The notes: generated from the letters alone by a model not told the origin. Counted from the stretch's first letter, positions 1 through 12,030 are shown. The stretch is 64,000 bases of DNA from Dryomyza anilis (GCA_951804985.1 OX638130.1:101863700-101927699); one strand, 5' to 3'. A program made the numbers and translations.

Positions 1-686
1 GGGTTTTTGTGCTTAAATTTCTGGTTGATTGTCAGTCGCCGACAGTGGCTCATGGCTATAATTCAAGGCTCAATGGCGATGACGCTGTCGTTGTCGTTGT
101 CGCTGACGACGAAGGTGATGCCAAAGTTTTGCTGAACGTGCGTTTGAGGATCAGAACAGAGCAAGAGCATCAGAGGATCGGATCGGATCGTGGCTGATGA
201 GTGACGACAGCGGCGTGTGAAGCGAAGCTGTTGATAGTTCTGCTGCTGTCATGTTTACAAAATAATTGCCAAATATTGTTAAAATATTTAAATTAACAGC
301 GTTCAAGTAATTATTGTCATGGGGAAGCAGCTGTGCCAAAAACAAAAATTTCGACTTCTTGTTATCAGCTGTGTGTGTGTGCATCCTGCAGCCACATTTA
401 ACAGGATATGGCAGATATAAATTTTTGTACAAATTTAGGCTACACCGTCACGTACGTTCACTGACAGTTCGATCGATATGCTTAGACAAAAACCTCTCAC
501 AAATCGGGAATTATCAAAGCAATTGAAAATGAATGAGTTCATTAGAAAGGAATCAAGGAACTCTTGAGTTCTGTTCTGTTCGATTTTTTTTTGTTGTTAA
601 GAAAAAAATGTCAAATCTATTGTTGCCGCCTCTGTGCAAGATTAGAGTCGAGAGTGAGAGCGCAGTTGAACAGACAAAAGGTCACA
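1..686 (+). promoter_or_regulatory. GC-richer block with TATA motif and possible 5' noncoding exon
   Basis: Unique, relatively GC-rich sequence. TATAAA at 416-421 precedes initiator-like GTCACG/TTCACT at about 447-461, and the downstream sequence ends at GTCACA|GTAAGTGAGG (687), a very good donor. This would be a first leader exon of roughly 230 nt for a plus-strand transcript whose next exon I cannot locate. Short ORFs in the block look incidental. Confidence 0.25.
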
Positions 687-1592
687 GTAAGTGAGGAAAA
701 TCAAAGGAAATGATCACAACATTACACGATCCCAATGATTATAAGAAGGTGTGTTCGTCCTTTTTATTTGTTTTTTTGCTTTTTTTTTTGTAGGCCATCT
801 AACTGTACAATTTATATGGCATGATCGGTTCAAGATCAGTTTCTAAATTGTGTGTATGTGAATTATTTGGTAAAATTAGTTTTATATTTATTGTCTTTTT
901 TCTGGACTGACACTGCGCTTCCTGCCATCTATTTAGAGTTATTTATTTGGTTTTATTAAGATCGAGGGTGTTTCTTAAACGATAATGTCAAATGAAAAGA
1001 GGTGGGAATTATTGAAGAGCTCTTTTTAAGGTTATAGTGATCGTCGAGTGTTGTCTTCTTCTAGATTTTCATTTAAAATTTGACGCATTTAAAGATTGAA
1101 ATGAGTTATTTCTTTACGGCAATGGCAATTTTAATATTTTTGAGCTTCAGTAAGGAATATAAAAAGTCGGGCTAAATCACCTTAGGAATGAGAGTTCCAG
1201 AGATCATCACGATTTTGGAATATTGAAAATAATGATACCATTTCCTTTCATTTGTATACGAAATGACGGTCGATGTACGGAATTCTGTTGTTATTTAGGG
1301 TACCACAAGTCGATTTGCAATGCGGGGTTTATAAAAAATGTCAAATGTCAAATGTCAATGCTGATACCATGTACCATAGGGCTCCTGGTGCAGGGTTTAA
1401 AAAAAATGACTTCGACTGGTATTGTAAAAGTCACCCAATATTCTCTGAAAAAGTCTTTTTTTTTGCAAAATAAAAAATATTTCTGTAACCAAATATTAAA
1501 AAAAACCTTCCGAAATTTTTTTTTTCGAATATTTTTTTTTTTAAGTAATAGTTTTTTTTTAACAAAGAGTTATAATCTATACATGTATATAT
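687..1592. other. unique AT-rich sequence, nothing recognised
   Basis: No long ORF, no convincing splice-site pairs and no clear repeats apart from short homopolymer runs. Confidence 0.5.
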
Positions 1593-3260
1593 AAAACTGT
1601 AGGTCCGTTTGCCTGTCTGTCTATTTGTTTATTCCAGAATCACGTCTAAGCGACTAAACCGATCTGTCTGAAATTTTGCACAAGGATACTATGGAGTCCG
1701 GAGAGTAATATATGTTATGTATGGGCGGGAGTGGGAAACGAGGCGTGGCACCTCCCATACAACCTACACTTTAAAAATGATAAAACTCGGTACTTAAAGT
1801 AGCTACGCACTTGAAACAAAAATATAAAAAAAAAAATTACAAAATCAAAAACACAAATACAAAAATACTAGGCAAACACAAATCAAAAATACAAATAGAA
1901 AAACAAAAATAAAAACACAAAAACAAAATCTAAAACACAAAAAAAAGCAAGATGAAAATTAAAATCACTAAACAAAACCAAAGACACAGACACAAACGCA
2001 AAATAAAAAAAAATAATCAAAAACGCAAAAACAAAAGCAAAAACACAAAACCAAAAATATAATCAATTCAAAACAAAAGCAAAAACACAAAATCATAACC
2101 AAAATAAAAAGCAAAATCAAAAACATAAAAGCAAAAACACAATAATAAAAGCAAACATAAAAAACAAAATAAAAAACACAAAATCAAAATAAAAAACGCA
2201 AAAAATTAAAAAAAAAATATTAAAAACTCCCATTGCGCAGTCCGGGTACAAAATACTAGTTATAAGTAAATATATTACACAATATTTTACTAATTTATGG
2301 ATGTCGAGCAAGTGTTAAGTTCATCGATGTCAATATTTAATGGAGTCATTCGGTGGCTAAAACACAAAAAATCACTAAACAAAAAAAAAGTCTCAGAAAC
2401 AAACGCAAAATATAAAACAAACATAAAAACAAAGACAAAATACTAAAGCCAAACACAAAAAACAAACAGAAAAACAAAAGTGAAAACACAAAAACAAAAT
2501 CTAAAACACAAAAAAAAAATCAAAATGAATATTAAAATCACTAAACAAAAACAAAATCACAGAAACAAACGCAAAATAAAAAAAAAACAAAAACGCAAAA
2601 ACAAAAGCAAAAATTCAATCATTTAAAGCAAAGACTCAAAAAAAGCAACAACACAAAATCATAACGGTGACTAAAACACAAAAAAAAATCACTAAACAAA
2701 AATAAAATCACAGAAATAAACGCAAAATATAAAACAAACGCATGAACAAAGACAAAATACTAAAGCCAAACACAAAAAACAAAAAAAAAAACAAACAGAA
2801 AAACAAAAGTAAAAACACAAAAACAAAATCTAAAACACAAAAAAAAAGCAAAATGAATATTAAAATCACTAAACAAAGACAAAATCACAGAAACAAACGC
2901 AAAATATAAAAACGAAAACAAAAACGCAAAAACAAAAGCAAAAACACAAAATCAAAAATGCAATCATTAAAAGCAAAGACTCAAAAAAAGAAAAAACACA
3001 AAATCATAACAAAAATGAAAAAAAAAATCAATACACACAAAAGCAAAAAACACAAAAATAAATGTAAACTTAAAAAACAAAAGAAAAAACACAAAAGCTA
3101 AAACGCATAAAATATCAAAAATACTAAAATTAAAACCTAGTTGCACAGACCGGATACAAAATACTAGTTATAAATAAATATATTACACAATATTTTACTA
3201 ATTTATGGAGAAAGTGTTTAGTTCATCGATGTCAATATTTATTGGGTCATTCTGTAACTT
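1593..3260. repeat. dispersed-repeat module plus CAAAAA-rich array and duplicated CTAGT-ended block
   Basis: 1593-1810 contains the string TGCCTGTCTGTCTATTTG and TCCGGAGAG, a pattern common in dispersed insect repeats. Then 1815-3130 is an A-rich array of CAAAAA/ACACAAAAA variants, with a higher-order period near 313 bp (2357 versus 2670). A block reading CCGGGTACAAAATACTAGTT and continuing to TCATCGATGTCAATATTTA occurs at 2232-2345 and again at 3139-3245. The CTAGT end is reminiscent of Helitron-type termini, but I cannot show a matching 5' end. Confidence 0.55.
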
Positions 3261-3977
3261 AAAAAAATAAGAAAAATGTAAAATGACCCAATTTAAGATT
3301 AAGAAATCCATATAACTGACATACCTACTCAAGAATATTAGTTATAAAGTGTAATCTGTTGATATATAATATCAATTTTTAACTCTTAATTACGTAAATT
3401 TTTAATTTTCAAAAATAAAAAAACAAATTTTAATTTTCTCATTGATTTTCACAAATTTTCGTTAGGAATCACCCCATTTTTTCTAATTTATAATGATAAA
3501 CGAGTTCATTCCCAGTATTCCCTCTCCAAGCACAGTGATTTGAACCTGTTAAGAAATTAAGCAGAAATAATTAAACAGTGACGGATCTAAAGATTTGGTG
3601 GTTAAAATACAAGAAAAAATTATTATATTTGGAAATATGAACAGATAATATGTTCTGTGAAGTAATATGATAATATTTATAAATTTTTACAATTATTTCT
3701 CGGTTGGGATAAGGTCTAAATGTCTGCATGAGGTGTTAATTCACCCGTTCCTAGGGGTGAACTAGGACTGATTCATAATATTTTCTCGTAGGGGAGTTCT
3801 AAATTTCATAGTCCTATCTCAGTTCCATTATCTGTTATCGTGATTTTTACAGACATTAAGAAACACAGACGGACGAACGGTCATACAGACAGACAGTGAT
3901 TTAGTGAGGTCCTGTCATTTATTTTTTAACTCACGGTTTTGTTAACACCGGACCGTAATAAATGCTTCGGCTGGCGC
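3261..3977. other. unique AT-rich sequence, nothing recognised
   Basis: No coding potential. ACAGACGGACGAACGG-like text near 3865-3900 resembles part of the dispersed-repeat module described at 1593. Confidence 0.4.
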
Positions 3978-3986
3978 CTCCAAATA

Positions 3987-4297
3987 ATAATAATAATAAT
4001 AATAGTTTGGCACTATCGTCCTTGAACTTAGGCCGAGCTCTCTCACCATTTTGAGCTGTGCATTTATATTTGTAATCAAAGTGGTGGGACCTACAGTTTA
4101 TTGCCGAATCCGAACGGCGGGTGAGAGCTTTTCATAGGCAATGGTTTTTCTAATCTCGTATGTTTGCCATTTACTGCCTAGAGGTAGCGCGGTATAGAAA
4201 AATGTTTCTATGAAAAGATGTTGTTAGACCCAGTCCAGGCTTGAACCGGGGACCTTTCGGCTCGCAGTCCAACGCACGAATCACTGAGCTACCGCGT
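3987..4297 (-). mobile_element. tRNA-derived SINE, copy 1
   Basis: On the minus strand it starts at a tRNA-like head (GCGGTAGCTCAGTG as A box, CCGGTTCAAGCCTGGAC as B box), runs about 310 bp and ends in a (TTA)n tail. The 9-bp duplication CTCCAAATA flanks it directly at 3978-3986 and 4298-4306, which fixes both ends and shows insertion by target-primed reverse transcription. The head is GCG-like in the anticodon position but the cloverleaf stems are degraded. Confidence 0.85.
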
Positions 4298-4377
4298 CTC
4301 CAAATAGATAACCCGAATTGGGGATCTCCAATTTGGATCAATTTGTAACTAAATTATTTAGTAAAAATTGTCTAGGG

Positions 4378-4830
4378 AGTAAGGCGTCGAGGACTATTAA
4401 AACCAGGGAGCGAAAAGAACTTGTACTGGAATTGTTTCGATTTTTGATACCCGAACCAGAATCGGAACCGCTACTTTAAAAGTCTTGGAACCAGAACCGA
4501 TATTCCAAAGGGTTTTAGTCTCTGCCAACGACCTGAAAGAACCGGAATAAGAACCATTATTAAAAAAATGTTTAATACCCCAAATGGGGATATCAAATTC
4601 TGCTCGGTTTGTAGGTAATTTCTCTAGTACAAATTGGGAAGGGGTCGAGGACTATTTAAACCAGGGACCGGAATTGGAACTGTTTAGATTTTTCGAACCA
4701 GCAAAGGAATCGGAACCCATATTTTCTTTTTTGGGCTGAAAACGGCGTCTGAACCGGATCCGCTATTTTAAAAAATCTTGGAACAAAAACCGGAACCGAT
4801 ATTCCAAAGGTTTTTAGTCCCTGATTTAAA
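4378..4830. repeat. tandem pair of about 248-bp GAACCGGAACC-rich units
   Basis: GTCGAGGACTATT occurs near 4385 and again near 4633, followed in both by ACCAGGGA, a run of GAACC/GGAACC variants and GATATTCCAAAGG. Two diverged copies of one unit. Confidence 0.65.
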
Positions 4831-5329
4831 ACTCTGCCGTGTTATGGTACCGTGTTTCATTTATATCCTTTCTTTTTTAATACAGTGTATAATAATTCAC
4901 TATCCAGCTATTAGTGAAATGGGTTTTTCCAAACCACACCAAACTCAAAAAACAACTTGTGAAAGATTTCTTTTTCTTTTTTTTTTTCAGATACTTTCCC
5001 ACCATAACTGCATTAAATATATATTATTCAATGACATCTATGCACAAATAGAAAAAAAAATACAAAATATTATCCACTTATGAGAGCCGAAAAATTCCGT
5101 GGAATTAACATTTTCACTGCCACCCTGATCGACATCGATATTATATACCGAACGACAACGACGAAGACGACGCAAGATTGGTTTCCTTTTTCCCACAAAG
5201 CATAGCATTGAAACACGTGAAAATTCGCTTTCATCTTGTGAAAGTCAGCCGACAAAATGTACATGTATTATCACGAGGTCTCACGAAACTCTTAAAGACA
5301 CGTCGTGTTGTGTCCTTGTTACCTAGAGT

Positions 5330-5672
5330 CGAACCACACCGAACCGCACATTCATTCGTCGGTCGGTAACTCACTCTGCGTCTCGGTGGGAAGGCTGTGT
5401 AATTCACGCCATTGTCGATGATGTCTTTATTTTGCTGCTTCTTCCTTCTCGATTTTTGGCTGTTGTGTGGGTAAGTGAAAGAAAATAAGAAAAACTTTTG
5501 CACGGTCATTGCATGGGTTTTCTATTTTATTTCTATTTTTATTGTTATTTTTAGGTGTATTGTGTTGTCCATTCTAACTGTGAATAGTTGTTATCATAGT
5601 GGGTTATGTCTTTATTGAATTTAATTTCTTGTAAATCTTTTTCCCAGCATTTTTATGTGCTTCACCACAAAG
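5330..5672 (+). other. spliced transcript candidate with signal-like ORF (5418-5470, 5553-)
   Basis: Two adjacent ATGs at 5418 and 5421 open MMSLFCCFFLLDFWLLCG, ending at TGTGG|GTAAGTGA (5471). An 82-nt intron with a strong pyrimidine tract ends TTATTTTTAG at 5552. Phase 2 joins to CIVLSILTVNSCYHSGLCLY and a stop at about 5613. A further good donor, AAAG|GTAGGT, is at 5673. The splice signals look genuine. The 38-residue product may be a real micropeptide, or merely an upstream ORF in a spliced leader of a longer gene. The 5' end is not defined; unique GC-rich sequence extends back to about 5080. Confidence 0.3.
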
Positions 5673-6445
5673 GTAGGTGGCTTCTTTCTACTTGTATGAA
5701 TTATATTTTGACAGATTTTATTAGTGCACATTATGGTGTGCACGGAACAAGTGTTTGTGCGCGCAGTGTGAGGATCACAACAAAATTGAATCTTTAGAAA
5801 ACTTAAATGCCATTAAATTTACTGTAATATAGAACTATAGAACTATATAATTTTACGACATGCAGGCGCCAGTTTAAAATTTTGCACCTAGAGAATATTA
5901 TGCGGTAATTAAAATATTAAAATAAAAAATTAAAATGCATTCGAAATTAAAATTCAAATCTACTTTAGTTAATTAAAATTTTATTTCCAACTTATAGTTC
6001 AAATTTCCTATTTGTAACACCGCGTCTATACTATTCATATCTAATGTTAATTTTATGTTTATGACGACAAAATCGATATGGTCCAATTATGTCATAACAT
6101 TTTTTTGAAAAACTTATATTTTGCACTCGCGCTACGCTGTATCATTAATATTTGCACTGCGAATTTATTAAATAAATTAGTTCAAAGCTATTCGAAATTT
6201 AAAATTGATGAATACAAATTTTTAAGTAACTATATTGATTTGAATTTATTTCGAAACGTCAATGTCATGGCAGACATACTGTAATTGTTGACATTTATGG
6301 CAAGACATGTATTGTCTCCTCAATACATTTTGATCCTACGACATAAACATTTGAATAAATTATGTCTAGTGGAGACACCATGTACTATCTTTCAAAACAA
6401 AAACAAAACTTAAAAATGTTACAATAAAATAATTTTTTTATTATT
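5673..6445. other. AT-rich unique sequence, nothing recognised
   Basis: ORFs here are short, lysine/isoleucine/phenylalanine-rich and lack start or splice context. Confidence 0.4.
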
Positions 6446-7278
6446 TAGGGTAAAGTGGGACACATTTTGATGTTCCTCCAAAAAAGTAAATTTGAATAAA
6501 TTTATTAATTTTTTGAAGTGTCTTTTCCATTGATTCGTTCATGATCTTACTTTTTGCTTTAACTGCATAACATTTATATGACATTTTTTCAAACAACTCA
6601 ATTTCGGACTTGTTGAAAATTGTTAGGGGTAAAGTGGGAAACTTCAAAATTTTACCAAAATTCTATTTTAGTCTTACTTTTTCATGTTTTGTTTTTTTCA
6701 TAACAAAGTCAAATATATTTAGGATACAAAAAATATTAAGGTCTTAAACAAGAATGGTAATGCAAGAAAAAATACGAAGAAGAAAAGTTAAAATTCATAT
6801 AAATCTCAGTAGGGGAGCCTGTGGTAAAGTGATTCACGTTTTAATTTTCTTCAAAAAAACTACATTTGAATAATTTTTTAAATTCTTTTAAAGGGTTTAT
6901 TCTGTAAACTGGTTCATAGTCTAACTTTTTGTAGCAACATAATACCATTTGTATGCCTTTTAATTGATTTTTGAGAAAGATTTTAAAAAACCTCAATTTC
7001 GGATCTCTTGAAAAATCCTTGGGTAAAATGGGAAACATCAAAATTTTAACCAAAATATTATTTAAGTCTTTCTTTTTCATGTTTTGTAATAAAAAAAGAA
7101 TTGTTATGCAAGAAAAAATAAGAAGAAAGTTAAAATTCATAAACATCTCAGTAGTTATATTAAGAAAATACGAAAAAAAAGATGCATTAACCCCCAGTCA
7201 GAACATTTTGAGTGGAAATGGAGAGAGGTATAGTTACTGGTCGTCAAGTTCGTCATTTTAGTATTGGTAGATATGGCA

Positions 7279-7591
7279 TATGTAGCCGCGGTAGCTCAGT
7301 GGTTAGTGCGTTGGACTGCGAGCCAAAAGGTCCCCGGTTCAAGCCTGGACTGGGGCTAACAATATCTTTTCATAGAAACATTTTTCTATACCGCGTTACC
7401 TCTAGGCAGTAAATGGCAAACCTACGAGAGTAAAACATTGCCTATGAAAAGCTCTCACCCGTCGTTCGGATTCGGCTATAAACTGTAGGTCCCACCACTT
7501 TGAGTACAAATGTAACACGCACAGCTCAAAACGGTGAGAGAGCTAGGCCTAAATTATTATAGGACTGTAGTGCCAAACTTTTATTATTATT
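7279..7591 (+). mobile_element. tRNA-derived SINE, copy 2
   Basis: Same family as the copy at 3987, plus orientation: GCCGCGGTAGCTCAGTGG head at 7285, B box GGTTCAAGCCTGGAC, and a (TTA)n tail ending near 7591. The 8-bp duplication ATATGGCA lies at 7271-7278 and 7592-7599. Confidence 0.85.
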
Positions 7592-8082
7592 ATATGGCAG
7601 TTCACTGAATTTTAAAAGTTAAAATTTAAATTCTTTGGTATTTCATTCCGGCAACTTGTACAAAGCTTTTCTTCTTCTGATGAAGTTGAAGAATCTTTAC
7701 TGATGTATTCTGTTTGCTCTTGCTAATGGTTCGCTTCTGGGATTTCTTTAGCAATTCAGATCTTATATCAGATGAAGTCTGAATTTTACTTTTCATTGGT
7801 TTGTGGCCAAGATTGAAGTTTTACTTTAAACCATTTATTTTACAACAAACATTGCTTAAATTACGTTTCCCAATTTAGCCAAGAAAGTGTTTCCCACTTT
7901 ACCCAAATATCGCAATTTGAACATAACTTAGCACAATTTAAGCAATGCTTAATTATTTGCAAAACTCGTTCCTATTTAAAAGATATACAACATCCAATCA
8001 TTCAAGCTTTTTGATAGCAAAAAACTGCTTTCAAAATTTCAAAAACATTTTTTCACTTATTCTCAAAATTCAATAAAAAAAA

Positions 8083-9461
8083 TACACCGAAAAAAAATTC
8101 ATCGATATCATGAATTTATTCATAATTTATTATGAATTTTTTCTACCAACTACTAGATTATTAATATTGATACCACCGTTCATTAAATGTCATATTGATC
8201 AATACATTCATTATATATATGAAATTATTCGTACCCCTAGTAGAAATTTGCCCGATGCGCCATCGGGAAATGATCGGGTTTTCGTTGGGTAAGCCCTATT
8301 AGAGAAAATATGATCATTGCCTTTGAATGCCCTTATCATGTTTACCATACCAGGGTTTACATTATCTAAATAGTCAATGTTCCCGATCATAGTTACATTA
8401 TTTGTTCCTCATAACGAAATTAGCATCAGGCAATGATCGAGATTTAATGAGAGAAGCCGTATTATGCTCGGGCTCTGACAAGGCAATTGTCGAGTAAATA
8501 ATAAAAAGGGGAATTGCCCGATCAGTACGTGATCATGGCCGGAGGTCTGTACATGATCAGGACACTGCGTTACAAGGACATTATGGGCCTCGTCATATCC
8601 CGATCATCTCAAATAATGACATGATCACTTCATGAACATCGAACTATCGAACATTACAATATTGAATACGATGAATTTAAATCGTCATATTGATGAATTT
8701 GTTCATAATATTTATGAATATAATATTCAATATGATGAATATTGTTTTTTTCAAAATAAATTAATTGATGGAATTTTTTTACGAGTTTTTTTAGAAAATA
8801 ATTCGAATAAAAGTGTTGTTGTAAACATTTTATTTAAAAAATAACAGAAAAAATATTCGATAATACATTTTTTTTGAAAAAAAAATTTGTTCGAAAAAAA
8901 ATTTATCCGAAAAAATGTTTTTCCAAATTTTTTTTTTTCGAAAATAAAAACTTTTCTAATAACTATTTTCGAAAAAAATGTTGTTTCAAATTTTTTTTTT
9001 AATTTTTTTTTTAAATTTTTTTTATATATAAATTTTTATTAGAAAAAAGTTGTAATTATACATAAATTTATTTGAAAACATTTTACTAATTTATGCACGT
9101 CGAGCAAGCATTATATAAGAAATAACATAAAATAACTACTTGAGAACTGAGAAGTATGTCAAAAAATGCACGAAAAATAAATATTTTGATTGAAATTTGG
9201 TTTGATGGACATCATTCTTCAATATGAAGTAAAATATGTTGTCATGTTTTTGTTCATTAATATGATGAAACGTATTCTACATATACAGTTCATCATATTG
9301 AAGAACACTTTTTCGACAGTTACCAAGCGTTCATCATATTTATGATCGCATTTATAATATTGATGTGGTTAGTCATTTATATTATGAATGGTTATTTAAT
9401 ACAATGCATCATGGTTTGAAGAACGGAATTCATTAATATGATGTACATTTTTTTCTGTGTA
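8083..9461. mobile_element. ATTCAT/ATGAAT-rich MITE, copy 1 (TACAC..GAAAAAAA ends)
   Basis: Begins TACACCGAAAAAAAATTCATC and ends in the inverse GATGTACATTTTTTTCTGTGTA. The interior carries many ATGAAT/ATTCAT subterminal motifs and a central AT-only stretch. It is collinear with the copy at 13885-15121, including TCGAGCAAGCATTA and GAGAACTGAGAAGTA. No ORF of transposase type. Confidence 0.75.
8235..8637 (+). mobile_element. CCCTAGTAGAAATTT MITE nested in the preceding element, right end truncated
   Basis: Starts CCCTAGTAGAAATTTGCC; the sequence corresponds, in inverse orientation, to the complete 458-bp element at 61217-61674. It stops about 25-30 bp short of the expected terminal repeat, at TCACTTCATGAACAT, where the host MITE resumes. 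Confidence 0.7.
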
Positions 9462-9599
9462 TAAATTTGAGTATAACCATAATTAAAGAATTTGATGCCA
9501 TATTAAGAAGCACTTTGTTCTTTTTCTAAGCGAAAAAACATGTGCAAAAATTTAAATTTCCCACATTACCCCATATTCCACTTTACGCCAAGGTCCAAT

Positions 9600-10079
9600 A
9601 CTCATTTTATTATTTAAATTTAATAAACTGCTGCTCGCTGTGGTTTCAAAAATAGCAAAGTCCACAGCATAGTCAACCAGTTCAGGCGCCTTCTAAATGT
9701 TATTTGACACTTTTAACCGTCTAGGACAACCAAAGACATCAAATAACCTAAAAGAACTACATATGGCCACTCTCACCACCACGGTCATCATCATCATCAC
9801 CTTCAATTTCAGCTTTAACTCTATCTTGCGCGGATAGTGCAAAGTCTAGGGCGCCCGTGTAAGTGATATCTGTGGGAACCGCGCACCCATCTTGGGCTCT
9901 ATATCTACTTAACTCACTTGATACTCATTGTGTTGCCTGCTCGCGTTGCTCGTGGTCGATCGTGCTGATTCCTACGGTGGTTTTGCCGCCGCAGCCTTAT
10001 TGCAACTTTATTGGTTATAAATAAGTTAATAATATGGCGGAATACGCGCATCCTTTGGTGTTGTTCGCTCGTTTGTTCG
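9600..10079. other. upstream region of the small secreted gene; TATA box
   Basis: Unique, GC-richer than the surroundings. TTATAAATAAG at about 10014 lies 66 bp upstream of the ATG at 10080, a normal TATA-to-start distance for a short insect gene. Nothing else is recognised; the short ORFs are not convincing. Confidence 0.3.
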
Positions 10080-10376
10080 ATGGTTCGTTGCCGTTGCACT
10101 CGGCTTAACAAGGAGCTGTCAGTGGGCCCGGCCCAGCCCCGTCGGTGTCTGTCGATATGTATTTATGTCCGTCGATCTGTCTGTCTGTCCCTCTTTCTGT
10201 GGCTATGTGTGTTTGAACAAGCGGAAGCCTTACAAGAAGTGCCGTAAGTAAGCAACTCAGTAAGTAAGTAGATCGTTGCTGACCGCAGCATATCATCAAA
10301 CCACCTACTTTATGGACCAGCCATTCATGCCAACAACGACGAATATGGCCAGGAGAGGCATATGGAACGTTGTTAG
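10080..10376 (+). CDS. small secreted-peptide gene candidate (exons 10080-10243, 10289-10376)
   Basis: ATG at 10080 opens a frame ending in RRSVCLSLFLWLCVFEQAEALQEV. This has a basic n-region, a 13-residue hydrophobic core and AEA before the likely cleavage point, as in a signal peptide that starts late. The exon ends at GTGCC|GTAAGT (phase 2). A 45-nt intron ends in GACCGCAG, and the second exon continues ISSNHLLYGPAIHANNDEYGQERHMERC to TAG. The total is about 83 residues, with a mature peptide near 30. The intron is at the lower size limit for flies. No family is recognised. Alternative: a 5' UTR that happens to be open. Confidence 0.35.
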
Positions 10377-10680
10377 TGATGTGCATAATTACGATTATCT
10401 TCCTTTTAAAATAGAAACTAACCGAGATAAAATTTCTGGCATATTTCTGGTATATTTGTGAGATATTTTCGGCAAAAACACCAAGAAATTGGAAGGTTTT
10501 GGAAAGCGTATATCGAGTTTTTAACCCTTTCATGAATAAAAGCAGTTTTTCGGCATATTTTCGATAGGGGAAGATCACAATTAATTGATTGATACGTCAC
10601 CTTTGTCTGTTTCAAATTTTTCAATAAAAAGTCTGCAAAAAATTTCTTCTTGGGTACTAAGCAGAGCTCTCGATTTCATA
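10377..10680. other. no recognised feature
   Basis: AT-rich sequence with an ORF on each strand of no convincing quality. AATAAA-like ATGAATAAAAG at about 10532 could end the preceding transcript. Confidence 0.3.
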
Positions 10681-10975
10681 CGAGTATGTTCGAGTAGCCC
10701 GGGTATCCGGATGCTTGAAAGCACGGGTAATACCCAGGTAGTTCAAATACCCGTAAAACCCGAGTATTAAATGTTCGAGCTACCCGCAAAACCCGGGTAG
10801 ATTGTTTGTTCGTTGTTCGAACTTTTCGAGTAGCTCGTTTGTTCGAGTAGCTCTTTTGTTCGAGGAGCTCGTTTGTTCGAGTAGCTCGTTTATTCGAGTA
10901 ACTCGTTTGTTCGAGTAGCTCGTTTGTTCGTACTATCCGGGTAGCTCATTCGTTCGTTTGTTCGGTTGACGTTTG
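10681..10975. repeat. GTTCGAGTAGCTCGTTT minisatellite
   Basis: At least eight imperfect copies of a 16-18-bp unit with TTCGAGTAGCTCG at its core. The first part includes ACCCGGGTA-type variants. The unit is nearly self-complementary (CGAGTAGCTCG). Confidence 0.75.
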
Positions 10976-11578
10976 TTCATTTGATTGCTTGTTAATTTGC
11001 CTGTCCGATTCAATTGATATGGGAGTTTGGTTGGAAGTCGTTGGAAAAATGTAGGTGGAACATGTGGGTGGACAAAAGTGGGTGGGCAAAAGTGGGCAGA
11101 AAGTGATAAAAAGATCAAACAAATTTGTATTGCAGAAATCGGTAGCAGACATCAAGGGAAAACGAATGGTACCAATCCAGTCAAACCCCATTTATGACCC
11201 AAAAATTTGTATTTCGGAAATCGATAGCTGACATCATTTGACGCCTAGTGGTATCCTTTGGAGTGGTCCAAGTTCTCCCAACTGGAGTCAAAAATACCAT
11301 TTTCGAAAAAAATATTTTGTGAATGTCAAAACGCATTCCATAACGTCAGCACTCTATTTCTGCAAATTCGAAAATGGGGTTTATGGACCACTCCAAAGGG
11401 TAACATTAGCCTTCTAATGATGCCCGCTATCGATTTCCGAAAAAAAAAATTGAGTCATGAATGCGGTTTTTACCCCTTTTTGATGGTCATGGATCAGTTC
11501 TGATACTAAGACAATATCGGAAATAAAAACAACATGTTCTCGATATTTGGATTTTAAAAAATTAGTACGAATATAATA
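10976..11578. repeat. duplicated AAATTTGTAT..CAGAAATCG sequence
   Basis: CAAATTTGTATTGCAGAAATCGGTAGC at 11119 and AAATTTGTATTTCGGAAATCGATAGC at 11203 are two diverged copies, both followed by GACATCA. An inverse copy reading GATGCCCGCTATCGATTTCCG lies at 11419. Probably the arms of an old inverted-repeat element. Confidence 0.45.
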
Positions 11579-12030
11579 CATATCGTCACTATCATGACAA
11601 AAAGGCGAATGTGTAATTTTTGACATTTGCGTTTTTTTACATTTTTGAATGTAGTTTTTCCTCAAATATAGTGGTCCAAAATGGTGTTTCGATATTTCCA
11701 GCAACAAAAGACAAAACCAAAAGGGAAATTCGAAAAATTGAAAATGTTGTCATGACAAAAGTGCGAATTTTTTCGTTTTTTTTCGCATAACTTTTTATTG
11801 GTATAAAATAAAATTGTGGTGTAAAAGCATTAATTGTTTGTTTTTAAAACACCTATCGATCATCATCATTATTTTATCATTTGCAAGAAAAATGTTTGTC
11901 AAATTATTAATAATAATGCCAATCGATAGGTGCTTTAAAATCAAACAATTAATGCCTCCACATCACTATTTTATATAGAGTTATAGCAAAAAATCGAAGT
12001 TATTCGCCCTTTTGGAATGACAAGATTTTG
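11579..12030. mobile_element. CACCTATCGAT hairpin element, copy with one hairpin
   Basis: Starts ATATCGTCACTATCATGAC and contains inverted arms reading GCATTAATTGTTTG..ACACCTATCGAT and ATCGATAGGTGC..CAAACAATTAATGC around 11826-11960. It ends with CGCCCTTTTGGAATGACAAG. Same family as the elements at 21412, 41914 and 61976. Confidence 0.65.

Larger units (their letters stand above)
6446..9590. mobile_element. composite inverted-repeat element with GGGTAAAGTGGGA ends, nested insertions
   Basis: GGGTAAAGTGGGACAC at about 6449 faces TTTCCCACATTACCCCATA and CACTTTACGCC at 9558-9593, and intermediate inverted copies occur at 6630, 7022 and 7865-7905. The left part is a tandem pair (6449 and about 6830) of one 370-bp unit. 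A SINE (7279-7591) and a 1.38 kb MITE (8083-9461), itself carrying another MITE, lie inside. There is no transposase-like ORF. Confidence 0.5.

Noticed and set aside
1223..1594. A 123-codon open frame
   Set aside because: It is dominated by homopolymer-encoded Phe/Lys runs and overlaps a dispersed repeat.
1815..3130. A long poly(A)-type retrotransposon tail
   Set aside because: The CAAAAA array has a higher-order tandem period and no LINE or SINE body adjoining it.
7285..7357. A tRNA gene (also at 44918 and, inverted, 4225-4297, 60695-60767)
   Set aside because: A and B boxes are present but stems are mismatched and the sequence continues into a conserved 240-bp body with a TTA tail; it is the head of a SINE.
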